Positions 38,481-47,014 are shown, numbered from the stretch's first letter. The stretch is DNA of 64,000 nt from Streptomyces narbonensis (GCF_014649015.1 NZ_BMSF01000019.1:1-64000); one strand, 5' to 3'. A program made the numbers and translations. The notes: generated by a model from the sequence alone, not told the origin.

Positions 38481-39047
38481 GTGACCGGTCGCACCGAATG
38501 GCCGGGTGACGGCCCCGACTCGTCGAGGGCCGAGAAGGAGCCGTCACCCCAGGATCCGGCTGAGCGGGCGCGCGCGATCTGCCTGCGCCTGCTCACCGGG
38601 ACCCCCCGCACGCGCAAGCAGCTGGCCGACGCCCTGCGCAAGCGGGAGATTCCCGACGACGTGGCGGAGGAGATCCTTTCCCGCTTCGAGGACGTCGGGC
38701 TCATCGACGACGCCGCCTTCGCGGGGGCCTGGGTGGAGTCCCGCCACCACGGCCGGGGCCTCGCCCGCCGGGCCCTCGCCCGCGAGCTGCGGACGAAGGG
38801 AGTCGAGCCCACGCTCATCCAGGAGGCGGTGGACCAGCTCGACTCCGAGCAGGAGGAGACCACGGCGCGCGAGCTCGTCGACCGCAAGCTGCGCGCCACA
38901 CGAGGTCTCGACAGAGACAAGCGCCTGCGCCGCCTCGCCGGGATGCTCGCCCGCAAGGGGTACCCGGAGGGCATGGCACTCCGCGTCGTCCGCCAGGCGC
39001 TGGAGGCCGAGGGTGAGTCCACGGACGGGCTGGACGAGTCCTTCTGA
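38481..39047 (+). CDS. recX: RecX, regulator of RecA
   Basis: 188 aa, GTG start four bases after the recA stop. The three-helix tandem repeats of RecX are visible (RARAICLRLLTGTPRTRKQLADAL; VGLIDDAAFAGAWVESR; RRLAGMLARKGYPEGMALRVV). RecX binds RecA filaments and blocks their extension; in Streptomyces and mycobacteria it is co-transcribed with recA and avoids toxicity of excess RecA. The frame here is intact although the recA upstream is broken. Translation coupling to recA ends at the normal recA stop, so ribosomes derailed at 38022 would not reach it in frame. Confidence 0.93.
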   Translation: MTGRTEWPGDGPDSSRAEKEPSPQDPAERARAICLRLLTGTPRTRKQLADALRKREIPDDVAEEILSRFEDVGLIDDAAFAGAWVESRHHGRGLARRALARELRTKGVEPTLIQEAVDQLDSEQEETTARELVDRKLRATRGLDRDKRLRRLAGMLARKGYPEGMALRVVRQALEAEGESTDGLDESF

Positions 39048-39104
39048 CCCGGGGGGGAGAGAAGGACTCGTCCGGCCAGGATGTCCCGGGGCGAGACGGT
39101 GAGG

Positions 39105-39176
39105 ACTCGTCCGGTCCGGCCAACTCGTCCGGTCCGGCCAACTCGTCCGGTCCGGCCAACTCGTCCGGTCCGGTCA
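39105..39176. repeat. 18-bp tandem repeat, four units
   Basis: ACTCGTCCGGTCCGGCCA is repeated at 39105-39122, 39123-39140, 39141-39158 and 39159-39176 (last unit with one change). The array lies between the convergent recX and rhodanese genes, and its last unit covers the rhodanese stop codon. Confidence 0.9.
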
Positions 39177-39635
39177 AGCGCCGGACGTCGGGAGCAGGAC
39201 CGGGAGGCCCGCCGCCTTCCAGGCCTGGAAGCCGCCGATGAGGTCGGTCGCCCGGTGCAAGCCCAGGCGACGGAGGGAATCGACCGCGAGGGAGGAGGCG
39301 TAGCCCTCGTTGCAGAGGACGACCACCCGCAGGTCGTGGCTGTCCGCCTCCGGCGCGCGATGGCTGCCCAGTGGGTCGAGCCGCCATTCCAGCTCGTTGC
39401 GCTCCACGACCAGCGCGCCCGGGATCAGCCCGTCCCGCTGCCGCAGGGCCGCGTAGCGCGTGTCCACGAGGAGCGCGTCACCCGCCTCGAACGCCTCGTG
39501 GGCGGCTCGGGGCTCGATCCGAGCGATGCCCGCTCTGACCCGTTCGAGTAGCTCGTCGATGCCCAACCGCTCCGGAGTGGCTTCGACGGCCACCCGCTCC
39601 GGAGTGACCTCGTCGGCCGCCCGCTCCTCGCTCAC
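39174..39635 (-). CDS. Rhodanese-like sulfurtransferase
   Basis: 153 aa. Single rhodanese domain (~40-145) with the CDC25-like start ALLVDTRYAALRQ and the active-site loop beginning at Cys108 (VVVLCNEGYASS). It would carry persulfide sulfur. GTG at 39635 overlaps the TGA of the cysteine dioxygenase gene (GTGA), so the two are translationally coupled. This is the usual actinobacterial pair in which cysteine dioxygenase and a rhodanese handle excess cysteine and sulfane sulfur. Confidence 0.92.
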   Translation of the reverse strand: MSEERAADEVTPERVAVEATPERLGIDELLERVRAGIARIEPRAAHEAFEAGDALLVDTRYAALRQRDGLIPGALVVERNELEWRLDPLGSHRAPEADSHDLRVVVLCNEGYASSLAVDSLRRLGLHRATDLIGGFQAWKAAGLPVLLPTSGA

Positions 39636-40177
39636 TGCCAGTCCTCCGGACGCTCGACCTGCTCCAGGCGGAGCACTGCGTCCGCCCGGCTGAACCGCCG
39701 GATCAGAGGGAGCGGCGGGTAGTACGCGTGCACCGACACCGCGTGGGTGTCCGTGGACTCGTTGAGCACCTCGTGCACGTGGTGACGGCCGAAGGCCCGG
39801 CCTTCGCCCTCCGACAACCGCCGGGAGCGGTCGAGGCCGTCGGCAAGCTCCAGCGTCTTCCAGCCGCTCGCAGGCAGCCGTACGGCGAGGGCGTTCTCGG
39901 TCAGTGCCCCGCGGGCGGTGGCGAAGGCGCCCTGGGACTCGGCGTGGTCGTGCCAGCCGGTGCCCGCGCCGGGCGGCCAGCCGATGAGCCAGGCCTCGCT
40001 GCCGCCGGGGCCGTCGAGTCGTACCCAGGTACGGCCCTCGGGGTCGAGCGGCAGGGAGTCGACGAGGTCCCGGTCGGCGGCCGTCCGGCGGACGAAGTCG
40101 AGGAGTTCGGACGCCGTCGGGGCGGCGGGAGGGAGCGTGGAGACGACGGGCGAAGGGGTGGGGGCCGGCTGGGGCAC
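39632..40177 (-). CDS. Cysteine dioxygenase family protein
   Basis: 181 aa cupin. The iron-binding His residues of cysteine dioxygenase are present: H76 and H78 in GWHDHAESQGAF, and H135 in HHVHEVLNES. The C-terminal VSVHAYYPPL motif is typical. The enzyme oxidises L-cysteine to cysteine sulfinate with O2. GTG 40177 is used because AGGACGG lies ~8 bases upstream. It is preceded by a 15-codon Cys-rich leader ORF and followed by an overlapping rhodanese gene, so cysteine level probably controls the operon. Confidence 0.9.
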   Translation of the reverse strand: MPQPAPTPSPVVSTLPPAAPTASELLDFVRRTAADRDLVDSLPLDPEGRTWVRLDGPGGSEAWLIGWPPGAGTGWHDHAESQGAFATARGALTENALAVRLPASGWKTLELADGLDRSRRLSEGEGRAFGRHHVHEVLNESTDTHAVSVHAYYPPLPLIRRFSRADAVLRLEQVERPEDWQ

Positions 40178-40271
40178 GGATGACCGTCCTGAAGTTCGCG
40201 AGGAGCGCGCGACGGCACCGGGCACACGGACGGACGTCAGTGGCGGGGCGCGCGCGGAGAAGGGGGCGAAG

Positions 40272-40319
40272 TCAGCAGGAGGGGCGACACATGCAGCCCG
40301 CATAGCGGACGAGGTCCAT
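40272..40319 (-). CDS. Polycysteine leader peptide upstream of cysteine dioxygenase
   Basis: A 15-residue ORF encodes MDLVRYAGCMCRPSC with stop TGA at 40274-40272. A strong ribosome binding site (GGAGGG, ~6 bases before ATG 40319) precedes it. Three of the last seven residues are Cys. Polycysteine leader peptides are known upstream of cysteine-metabolism operons in mycobacteria, where ribosome stalling at Cys codons changes downstream expression. The leader stop lies 94 bases before the cysteine dioxygenase start; that gap has GCGCGC-rich self-complementary segments that could fold differently depending on ribosome position. Attenuation is inferred from position and sequence. Confidence 0.72.
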   Translation of the reverse strand: MDLVRYAGCMCRPSC

Positions 40320-40391
40320 ATGGACCCTCCGCCACAGGCGCACATCGGTGTCGGTCACGCTCCGGAGTACACCATGCGCGCCCGCGCGGAA

Positions 40392-42329
40392 TCAATGCAT
40401 GTCCACCTTGTGGTCGGTGTCGGCGGCCACGGAGACCCCGGCGGGGGCCTCGGCGGAGATGTCGCGGGGAACGCCGGTGGATGCTTCGCCCCCGCCGTTC
40501 TCCTCGCCCTTCGCACCCGTTTTCGTTTCGGCCTTCTCGACGCCCTTCGTCCCGCCCTTCGTCCCGGCCTTCACCTCGCCCTTCGTCCCGGCCTTCACCT
40601 CGCCCTTCGTCCCGCCCTTCACCTCACCTTTCGTGCCGGCCTTCGGCTCAGCCTTCGCACCGGTCTTCGTCCCGGCCTTCGGCCCAGCCTTCTCCGAGGT
40701 CTCCTCGGTCGGCGCCTCGGCGGTGGCGGATCCGCCACGGGCCGCGTCGGCCGCCGCGTACAGCTCCTCCGGGCGGACCCCGGCGAAGGAAGCGACGAGG
40801 TGTCCGTCGGGCCGGACGAGCAGGACGGCGTGGGCCGGGGCACCCGGGTACGCCTCGGTGACCAGGACCTCGGCCTTCGCCGGGAGGGCGCGTACGGCCT
40901 CTTCGAGCCGGGGCATCACACCGGCGGTCCGCCAGTGCCGGCGGTCCCACACGCCGGTGCCGGGGGCGACGAGCAGGACCAGGAGCCTGCCCCTACCGAG
41001 CCGGTCCCGCAGCCGCACGGTCGTGCCGTCCGGGGCGGTCACCCGGACGTCCTCGACCGGGGCGCCCGTCGGCGTGCCCACCGGGGTCTGCCCCTCGGCG
41101 CTCGGAGGTGCGAGGGGGGAGTGCGGGTACGCGGGGGGCGCGCCGAGCGGGCCGCGCCCCACGTGGCCGTCGGTCAGCAGGGCGTCGTGGACGCGCGCCG
41201 CCCCGAGGAGGTACGCCCGCAGCCCGCCCCCGCCGCGCAGCGCCGGCAGCGACTGGTCCGCCGCGCGCAGCCGGGAGGCGATGGCCGTCCGACGCTCGCT
41301 CTGGTAGCTGTCGAGCAGCCGCTCCGAGGCGCCGTGGTGCCAGGTGTGGGCGAGCTTCCAGGCGAGGTTGTCCACGTCTCGGAGCCCCTCGTCGAGGCCC
41401 TGGGTGCCGACCGCCCCGAGCAGGTGCGCCGCGTCCCCGGCGAGCAGTACCCGGTCGACCCGCCAGCGCCGGGCGAGGCGGTGGTGCAGGGTGTGGACGC
41501 CGGTGTCGATGAGTTCGTACGGGGGAGTCACCCCGTCGCACCAGCCCGCCAGGGTCTCGCGGATGCGGGTGACCAGCGCGTCCGGAGTGACCAGCTCGCC
41601 GCGGGGCGGGAGCAGCCAGTCGATCCGCCACACCCCGTCGGGCAGCGGGCGGGCGGCGATCTCCTCGCCGGCGCCCCGCCAGGGGGGCTGACGGTGCAGC
41701 AGGGCCTCGCCGGGCCAGGGGAGTTCGGTTCGGAGGGCGGCGACCGCGTGGCGCTCCACCGCCGTGCGGCCGGGGAAACGGATGCCGAGCAGCTTGCGCA
41801 CGGTGGACCGGGCCCCGTCGCAGCCGACGAGGTGGCTGCCGCGCCACCACGTGCCCTCAGGGCCCCGCGTGTGGGCGACGACCCCGTCCCGGTCCTGCTC
41901 GATCGTGTCGAGCCGGGCCTCGGTGACGAGCCGGACGAGCTTCTGCCGGCCGATCGCGTCGCGCAGCCCGCGCGCCAGGGCGTGCTGCGGGATGTGCAGG
42001 GGGGCAGCCGGAACGGACGGGGCGTCCGGGTCCTCCGCCCACTCCTCCGTACCGCTGAGCCCCAGGTCGAGCGGGGTGTGGCGGACGAGCTGGCGGCGGC
42101 GCACGCTGCGCCAGCCGACCCAGCGCACGCCCTCGTCGCGGAGGGTCGTGCAGCCGAGGCGCTCGACCATCGCGGCCATGTCGGCGCGCAGGACGGCGGT
42201 GCGCGCGGGGCGCGGTTCCTCCTTGCCCGAGCCCTCGTCGAGGACGACGCTGGGCACGCCCTGCGCGGCGAGCGCGAGGGAGAGCGCGAGGCCGACCGGC
42301 CCGGCGCCCACGATGATCACCGGGTCCAC
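40392..42329 (-). CDS. FAD-dependent monooxygenase (PHBH/aromatic hydroxylase type) with repeat tail
   Basis: 645 aa from GTG 42329 (AGGAG eight bases upstream). The FAD-binding GAGPVGLALSLALAAQG motif is at ~7-23, DGARSTVRKLLG is the conserved DG motif, and GDAAHLLGAVGTQGLDEGLRD is the second FAD motif. A thioredoxin-like C-terminal domain (~430-535, LLVLLVAPGTGVW) follows, as in phenol hydroxylase-type enzymes (MhpA, rifampicin monooxygenase relatives). The last ~110 residues are a Lys/Gly/Thr/Glu repeat (KAGTKGEV units) not found in usual members. Substrate unknown; an aromatic or polyketide hydroxylation is likely. The gene stands alone between cysteine dioxygenase and the glutamate importer genes. 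Confidence 0.87.
   Translation of the reverse strand: MDPVIIVGAGPVGLALSLALAAQGVPSVVLDEGSGKEEPRPARTAVLRADMAAMVERLGCTTLRDEGVRWVGWRSVRRRQLVRHTPLDLGLSGTEEWAEDPDAPSVPAAPLHIPQHALARGLRDAIGRQKLVRLVTEARLDTIEQDRDGVVAHTRGPEGTWWRGSHLVGCDGARSTVRKLLGIRFPGRTAVERHAVAALRTELPWPGEALLHRQPPWRGAGEEIAARPLPDGVWRIDWLLPPRGELVTPDALVTRIRETLAGWCDGVTPPYELIDTGVHTLHHRLARRWRVDRVLLAGDAAHLLGAVGTQGLDEGLRDVDNLAWKLAHTWHHGASERLLDSYQSERRTAIASRLRAADQSLPALRGGGGLRAYLLGAARVHDALLTDGHVGRGPLGAPPAYPHSPLAPPSAEGQTPVGTPTGAPVEDVRVTAPDGTTVRLRDRLGRGRLLVLLVAPGTGVWDRRHWRTAGVMPRLEEAVRALPAKAEVLVTEAYPGAPAHAVLLVRPDGHLVASFAGVRPEELYAAADAARGGSATAEAPTEETSEKAGPKAGTKTGAKAEPKAGTKGEVKGGTKGEVKAGTKGEVKAGTKGGTKGVEKAETKTGAKGEENGGGEASTGVPRDISAEAPAGVSVAADTDHKVDMH
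40561..40632. repeat. 24-bp tandem repeats inside the monooxygenase tail
   Basis: Three units, 40561-40584, 40585-40608 and 40609-40632, share GTCCCGGCCTTCACCTCGCC plus CTTC with a few changes. They encode repeated KGEVKAGT residues. Because 24 is a multiple of three, copy-number change keeps the frame. Confidence 0.85.
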
Positions 42330-42556
42330 GGCGCGGCTCCTGAAGGCCGGACGGTCATGAGGGCAGCACATCTGAGTGTGGCACGAGCCCGGTGGTTGAT
42401 CACAGACCGTATGCAACCTACTGAGGGTGCTTGCGTCAAGTGACGGGGTGGGCGCGGTGCGGCTGACATGAAGTCAGTGCCGCTCCGGCCCACCCCTGTT
42501 GTCCCGCGGACCCCGTCGGCGCGCACCGGTCACTGCCGGTGGGGCCGACCTCGGGG

Positions 42557-43447
42557 TCAGGCGCCGCTGACGGACTTCACCTCGGCCTCGGGGGCCGCCG
42601 CCTGGGCCGGGATGGCCGCCGCGGTGGACTTCCGTCCCCGCCGCAGGCGCTGCTCCAGCCGTCCGGCGAGGTTGGTGATGATGCCGTTGAGGACGATGTA
42701 GATCAGCGCGATGACCACGAGGGTGGCGATCGTGTTGGCGCCGTAGTTGGCGGTGATCTGCCGGGCCTGGCTGAGCAGGTCCTCGAAGCCGAGCAGCGCG
42801 CCGCCGAGCGCCGTGTCCTTGACGATCACGACGAGCTGGCTGACCAGGGCCGGGAGCATCACGGTGACGGCCTGCGGGAGCAGGACGTACAGCATGGTCT
42901 GGCCCTTGCGCATGCCGAGCGCGACGGCCGCGTCGCCCTGGCCCCGGGGCAGCGAGAGCACACCGGCGCGGACGACCTCGGCGATCACCGAGGCGTTGTA
43001 GAGCACCAGGCCGGTGACGACCGCGTACAGCGGGCGGAAGTCGGAGCTGATGGTCGTGAACTCCCGGTACAGGGCGGCCGCGAACATCATGAGCATCAGC
43101 ACCGGGATGGCGCGGAAGAACTCCACGACCGCGCCGACGGGCACGCGTACCCAGCGGTGGTCGGAGAGCCGGCCGATGCCGAGGAGGGCGCCGAGGGGGA
43201 GCGCGATCAGGATGGCGAGCGCGGCTGCCTTGAGGGTCTCGGTGAGACCGGGCACCAGGTACGTCGTCCAGACGTTGGAGTCGGTGACGAACGGACTCCA
43301 CTTGTTGGCGTCCAGCTGGTGCTTGTCGTTCAGGGCGGAGAGCACCCACCAGCCCACCAGGGCGGCGACCGCCACGAACGCGATCGTGTAGACGACGTTG
43401 CGCCGCTTCGCGCGGGGGCCGGGAGTGTCGTACAGGACGGAGCTCAT
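42557..43447 (-). CDS. gluD: Glutamate ABC transporter permease GluD
   Basis: 296 aa. A polar-amino-acid-type inner-membrane permease with an N-terminal helix, a TLKAAALAILIALPLGALLGIG segment and the EAA loop (GQGDAAVALGMRKGQTMLYVLLPQA). The C-terminus is Lys/Ala-rich. It forms the translocation pore with GluC. ATG overlaps the GluC stop by four bases. Order gluA-gluB-gluC-gluD on the minus strand is the actinobacterial glutamate uptake operon. Confidence 0.93.
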   Translation of the reverse strand: MSSVLYDTPGPRAKRRNVVYTIAFVAVAALVGWWVLSALNDKHQLDANKWSPFVTDSNVWTTYLVPGLTETLKAAALAILIALPLGALLGIGRLSDHRWVRVPVGAVVEFFRAIPVLMLMMFAAALYREFTTISSDFRPLYAVVTGLVLYNASVIAEVVRAGVLSLPRGQGDAAVALGMRKGQTMLYVLLPQAVTVMLPALVSQLVVIVKDTALGGALLGFEDLLSQARQITANYGANTIATLVVIALIYIVLNGIITNLAGRLEQRLRRGRKSTAAAIPAQAAAPEAEVKSVSGA

Positions 43448-44118
43448 CGCTTCACCGCCAGTCGCTTGGCCGCCCAGCCCAGGATCAGGCCGGTGGGGAG
43501 GGTGAGGACGATGAAGCCGAAGGCGAAGACGGCGAAGACGGCGAAGAGCGCGTCGGTCTCGTTCTCGATCATGGTCTTCATCAGGAACGCCGCGTCGACG
43601 GCACCGATGGCGGCCGCCACGGTGGTGTTCTTGGTGAGGGCGATCAGGACGTTGGCGAGCGGGGTCACCGCCGCGCGGAAGGCCTGCGGGAGTACCACCA
43701 CGGTCAGCACCTGGGTGAAGCTCATGCCCAGTGCGCGGGCGGCCTCGGCCTGGCCCGCCGGGACGGTGTTGATGCCCGAGCGGAGCGCCTCGCAGACGAA
43801 CGTGCCCGTGTAGGCGACGAGGCCGAGGACGGCGAGCCGGAAGCCGATGTCCTCGGAGCGCCCCCCGCCGAGCGTGATGCCCAGGGTCTGGTTGAGGCCC
43901 AGCAGGCAGCCCACCAGGACCACCGTCAGCGGGGTGTTCCGGACGAGGTTGACGTACGCGGTGCCGAAGGAGCGCATCAGCGGGACCGGGCTGACCCGCA
44001 TGGAGACGAGGGCGGTGCCCCAGATCAGCGAGCCGATCGCGGAATAGAGGGCGAGCTTCGCCGTCACCCAGAAGGCGCCGAGCAGGTCGTACTGCCCGGA
44101 ATCAAGAAAGTCGAACAC
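43444..44118 (-). CDS. gluC: Glutamate ABC transporter permease GluC
   Basis: About 224 aa. Permease with five hydrophobic helices, the LVRNTPLTVVL motif and the EAA loop (AGQAEAARALGMSFTQVLTVVVLPQAFR). The start GTG 44118 is chosen by homology; the ribosome binding site (AGGGGAG) is rather far. Its stop overlaps gluD. Partner of GluD in the membrane complex. Confidence 0.92.
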   Translation of the reverse strand: MFDFLDSGQYDLLGAFWVTAKLALYSAIGSLIWGTALVSMRVSPVPLMRSFGTAYVNLVRNTPLTVVLVGCLLGLNQTLGITLGGGRSEDIGFRLAVLGLVAYTGTFVCEALRSGINTVPAGQAEAARALGMSFTQVLTVVVLPQAFRAAVTPLANVLIALTKNTTVAAAIGAVDAAFLMKTMIENETDALFAVFAVFAFGFIVLTLPTGLILGWAAKRLAVKR

Positions 44119-44237
44119 GATGCCCGCGCTCTCCCCTGGTGGTCGGTCGGTGGACGGCCGGTGCGTGGGCAGCGGCCGGTGCCGGTGCGACGGCCGCCCC
44201 GGATCGGGGGCGGCCGTCACGGCCGGAGCGGGTCAGG

Positions 44238-45059
44238 TCAGTTCTCGACCTTGGGCGCGGGCTCGTACTTGTAGCCCGAGGGGCCGAAGTGCTGCTTGAC
44301 GAGCTTCTCCCAGGTGCCGTCGGAGACCATCTTCTCCAGCGCCTTGTTGATCTTGCCGCGCAGCTCGTCGTCGCCCTTCTTGACGCCGATGCCGTACTTC
44401 TCGTCGCTCATCCGGAGACCGGCGAGCTTGAACTTGCCCGCGTGGTCCTTCTGCGAGGCGTAGCCCGCGAGGATCGAGTCGTCGGTGGTCAGGGCGTCGA
44501 CGGCCTTGTTCTCCAGGCCGGTGAGGCACTCGGAGTAGCCGCCGAGCTGCTGCAGGTCGGCCTTCGGGGCCAGCTTGTCCTTGACGTTCTGCGCGGAGGT
44601 CGAGCCGGTGACCGAGCAGAGCTTCTTGGCGTTGAGGTCCTCGACCTTGGTGATCGAGCTGTCGTCGGCGCGCACGAGCAGGTCCTGGTGGGCCAGGAAG
44701 TACGGGCCGGCGAAGTCGACCTCCTTCTTGCGCTTGTCGTTGATCGAGTAGCTGGCGACGACGAACTTGACGTCACCGTTCTTGATCAGGTTCTCGCGCT
44801 CGGCGCTGGGCGCCTGCTTGAAGTTGATCTTGTCCTCGGCGAAGCCGAGCTCCTTGGCGACGTAGCGGGCGACGTCGACGTCGAAGCCGGCGTACTTGCC
44901 GTCCGGGGTCTTCAGGCCGAGGCCCGGCTGGTCGAACTTGATGCCGACGTTGATCTTGTCGCCGTTGCTGCCGGAGTCGGACCCGGTGCCGCAGGCGGTG
45001 GCGGTCAGCGCGAGGACGACGGCGGCCGCGGCGGCGGCGGAGGTGGTGCGAAGCTTCAT
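44238..45059 (-). CDS. gluB: Glutamate-binding lipoprotein GluB
   Basis: 273 aa. Signal peptide with lipobox LTATAC (Cys23), so it is anchored to the outer face of the membrane. The SBP_bac_3 domain follows (~36-260), with GIKFDQPGLGLKTPDG, GFDVDVARYVAKEL and the DDSILAGYAS region. It binds glutamate (or aspartate/glutamine) and passes it to GluCD. It lies 53 bases downstream of gluA and ~120 bases upstream of gluC; it probably has extra transcript copies, as is usual for binding proteins. Confidence 0.93.
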   Translation of the reverse strand: MKLRTTSAAAAAAVVLALTATACGTGSDSGSNGDKINVGIKFDQPGLGLKTPDGKYAGFDVDVARYVAKELGFAEDKINFKQAPSAERENLIKNGDVKFVVASYSINDKRKKEVDFAGPYFLAHQDLLVRADDSSITKVEDLNAKKLCSVTGSTSAQNVKDKLAPKADLQQLGGYSECLTGLENKAVDALTTDDSILAGYASQKDHAGKFKLAGLRMSDEKYGIGVKKGDDELRGKINKALEKMVSDGTWEKLVKQHFGPSGYKYEPAPKVEN

Positions 45060-45112
45060 GGTGGAACGTCCCTTGAGTAGGCGTGAGTTGGGAAGAATAG
45101 GTCCGAACTCGC

Positions 45113-45898
45113 TCAGTGGTGAAGGATCTTGGAAAGGAAGTCCTTGGCCCGGTCACTGCGCGGGTTGCTGAAGAACTCCTCGGGCGACGCCTGCTCGACG
45201 ATCTTTCCGTCGGCCATGAAGACGACCCGGTTGGCGGCGGACCGTGCGAAGCCCATCTCGTGGGTGACGACGACCATCGTCATGCCGTCCCGGGCGAGCT
45301 GCTGCATGACCTCGAGGACCTCGTTGATCATCTCGGGGTCGAGCGCGGAGGTCGGCTCGTCGAAGAGCATGACCTTCGGGCCCATGGCCAGCGCGCGGGC
45401 GATCGCCACGCGCTGCTGCTGGCCACCGGAGAGCTGCGCCGGGTACTTGTCCGCCTGGGTGCCCACCCCGACCCGGTCCAGCAGGGCACGGGCCTTGTCC
45501 TCGGCGGCCTTCTTCTCCGTCTTGCGGACCTTGATCTGGCCCAGCATCACGTTCTCGAGCACCGTCTTGTGCGCGAAGAGGTTGAAGGACTGGAAGACCA
45601 TGCCGACGTCGGACCGCAGTCGGGCGAGCTCCTTGCCCTCCGCGGGCAGCGGCTTGCCGTCGATGGTGATGGTGCCGGAGTCGATGCTCTCCAGCCGGTT
45701 GATCGTCCGGCACAGCGTCGACTTTCCGGACCCGGAAGGTCCGATGACGACCACGACTTCGCCGCGGGTGATCGTCAGGTCGATGTCCTGGAGGACGTGC
45801 AGCGCGCCGAAGTGCTTGTTGACCTCGGAGAGGACGACCAGGTCGTCCGCGCCGCGCGTGGCGTCCTCGGGACCCTTGGACACTGACACTCCGCTCAT
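45113..45898 (-). CDS. gluA: Glutamate ABC transporter ATPase GluA
   Basis: 261 aa. Walker A GPSGSGKST, Q-loop VFQSFNLFAH, signature LSGGQQQRVAIARAL, Walker B VMLFDEPTSALDP and the H-loop VVTHEMGFAR are all present. It powers GluBCD. First gene of the operon, divergent from gluR. The first ~15 residues look dispensable, so a later start is possible. Confidence 0.95.
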   Translation of the reverse strand: MSGVSVSKGPEDATRGADDLVVLSEVNKHFGALHVLQDIDLTITRGEVVVVIGPSGSGKSTLCRTINRLESIDSGTITIDGKPLPAEGKELARLRSDVGMVFQSFNLFAHKTVLENVMLGQIKVRKTEKKAAEDKARALLDRVGVGTQADKYPAQLSGGQQQRVAIARALAMGPKVMLFDEPTSALDPEMINEVLEVMQQLARDGMTMVVVTHEMGFARSAANRVVFMADGKIVEQASPEEFFSNPRSDRAKDFLSKILHH

Positions 45899-46279
45899 GG
45901 GCCTCTTGCTCCGTCCTGCTCGGTTGGGGAGGACACTAGAGACCCGACGAGACGACCGTCATCACATCTGAGCGGAAATTGAGGATAACGATCCGGTCGC
46001 AAACGGACACACTGCGTGAACGCGGCGCCCGGGGCGTACCGGGTGGATAACAGAAACGTCGGCGTAACAGGGGGAGACTTGACTGTGATGCCGATGATCG
46101 GCGTTCATGCCCTGGTACCACCTGGTACACAGAGAGCCGCCGCCGAGGCGCGCACGAAGACCACGAAGACCACGAAGAAGACGATGAAGACCACGACGAT
46201 CACGCGGATCAGGCAGATCGCGTAGGTCACGAGGGTCGCCAGGGTCGCGAAGACCAGGAAGATCACGGAGGAGGTACGC
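45899..46279. promoter_or_regulatory. Divergent region gluA / gluR
   Basis: A 381-base region between the importer operon and its two-component genes. 45960-46095 is less GC-rich and is the likely site of both promoters and of GluR binding. 46150-46270 on the plus strand is a run of AAGACCACGA-type purine-rich repeats (CGAAGACCAC three times), then GTCGC repeats and the ribosome binding site GGAGGAGG of gluR. A short open frame there (46016-46225) encodes Lys/Thr repeats and is not called as a gene. Confidence 0.55.
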
Positions 46280-46996
46280 ATGCGACTGCTGCTCGTGGAG
46301 GACGACGACCACGTCGCCGCCGCCCTCTCCGCCATCCTGGCCCGGCACGGCTTCACCGTCACCCACGCCCGCAACGGCGAGGAGGCGCTCCAGGCCGTCC
46401 TGCCCACCGCGCAGGGCGACCGGCCCTCGTACGGGGTGATCCTGCTCGACCTGGGCCTCCCCGACCAGGACGGCTACCAGGTCTGCGGCCGCATCCGGAA
46501 GCTCACCGCCACCCCGGTGATCATGGTGACGGCCCGCGGGGACGTGCGCTCCCGGATCCACGGCCTCAATCTCGGCGCCGACGACTACGTCGTCAAGCCC
46601 TACGACACCGGCGAACTCCTCGCCCGCATCCACGCCGTCAGCCGGCGCAACGCCGGGACCGAGGAGGCGACGGCGGGCACCGCCGGAGCCGCCGAGGGCA
46701 CCCTGCTGAGGCTGGGCTCCGTCACCGTCGAGCTGCCCACCCGGCGGGTCAGCGTCGACGGAGAGGCGGTCCCCCTCACCCGCAAGGAGTTCGACCTGCT
46801 CGCGCTCCTCGCCCAGCGCCCCGGGATCGTCTTCCGCCGCGAACAGATCATCAGCGAGGTCTGGCACACCAGTTGGGAGGGAACCGGCCGCACCCTGGAG
46901 GTGCACGTCGCCTCCCTGCGCTCCAAGCTGCGGATGCCCACCCTGATCGAGACCGTGCGGGGCGTCGGCTACCGCCTGGTCGCCCCCGTCGCGTAA
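46280..46996 (+). CDS. gluR: OmpR-family response regulator GluR
   Basis: 238 aa. Receiver ~1-120 with phospho-acceptor Asp57 (VILLDLGLPDQDGY) and Lys in DDYVVKPYDTG. The C-terminal winged helix (~150-235) has LTRKEFDLLALLAQRPG and RGVGYRLVAP. Divergent from gluABCD. In S. coelicolor the GluR-GluK pair at this position was reported to sense glutamate and activate gluABCD; the same role is inferred here. An 18-base gap separates it from gluK. Confidence 0.9.
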   Translation: MRLLLVEDDDHVAAALSAILARHGFTVTHARNGEEALQAVLPTAQGDRPSYGVILLDLGLPDQDGYQVCGRIRKLTATPVIMVTARGDVRSRIHGLNLGADDYVVKPYDTGELLARIHAVSRRNAGTEEATAGTAGAAEGTLLRLGSVTVELPTRRVSVDGEAVPLTRKEFDLLALLAQRPGIVFRREQIISEVWHTSWEGTGRTLEVHVASLRSKLRMPTLIETVRGVGYRLVAPVA

Positions 46997-47014
46997 CCCC
47001 CGGCCGGCCCACAA

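Noticed and set aside
40177..40345. Long N-terminal extension of cysteine dioxygenase
   Set aside because: The upstream in-frame sequence overlaps the better-supported polycysteine leader ORF and is Arg/Pro-rich; the GTG at 40177 has a proper ribosome binding site and fits family length.
46016..46225. Small Lys/Thr-repeat ORF in the gluA-gluR gap
   Set aside because: It is a translation of purine-rich repeat DNA in the gluR leader; there is no clear ribosome binding site and no conserved domain.
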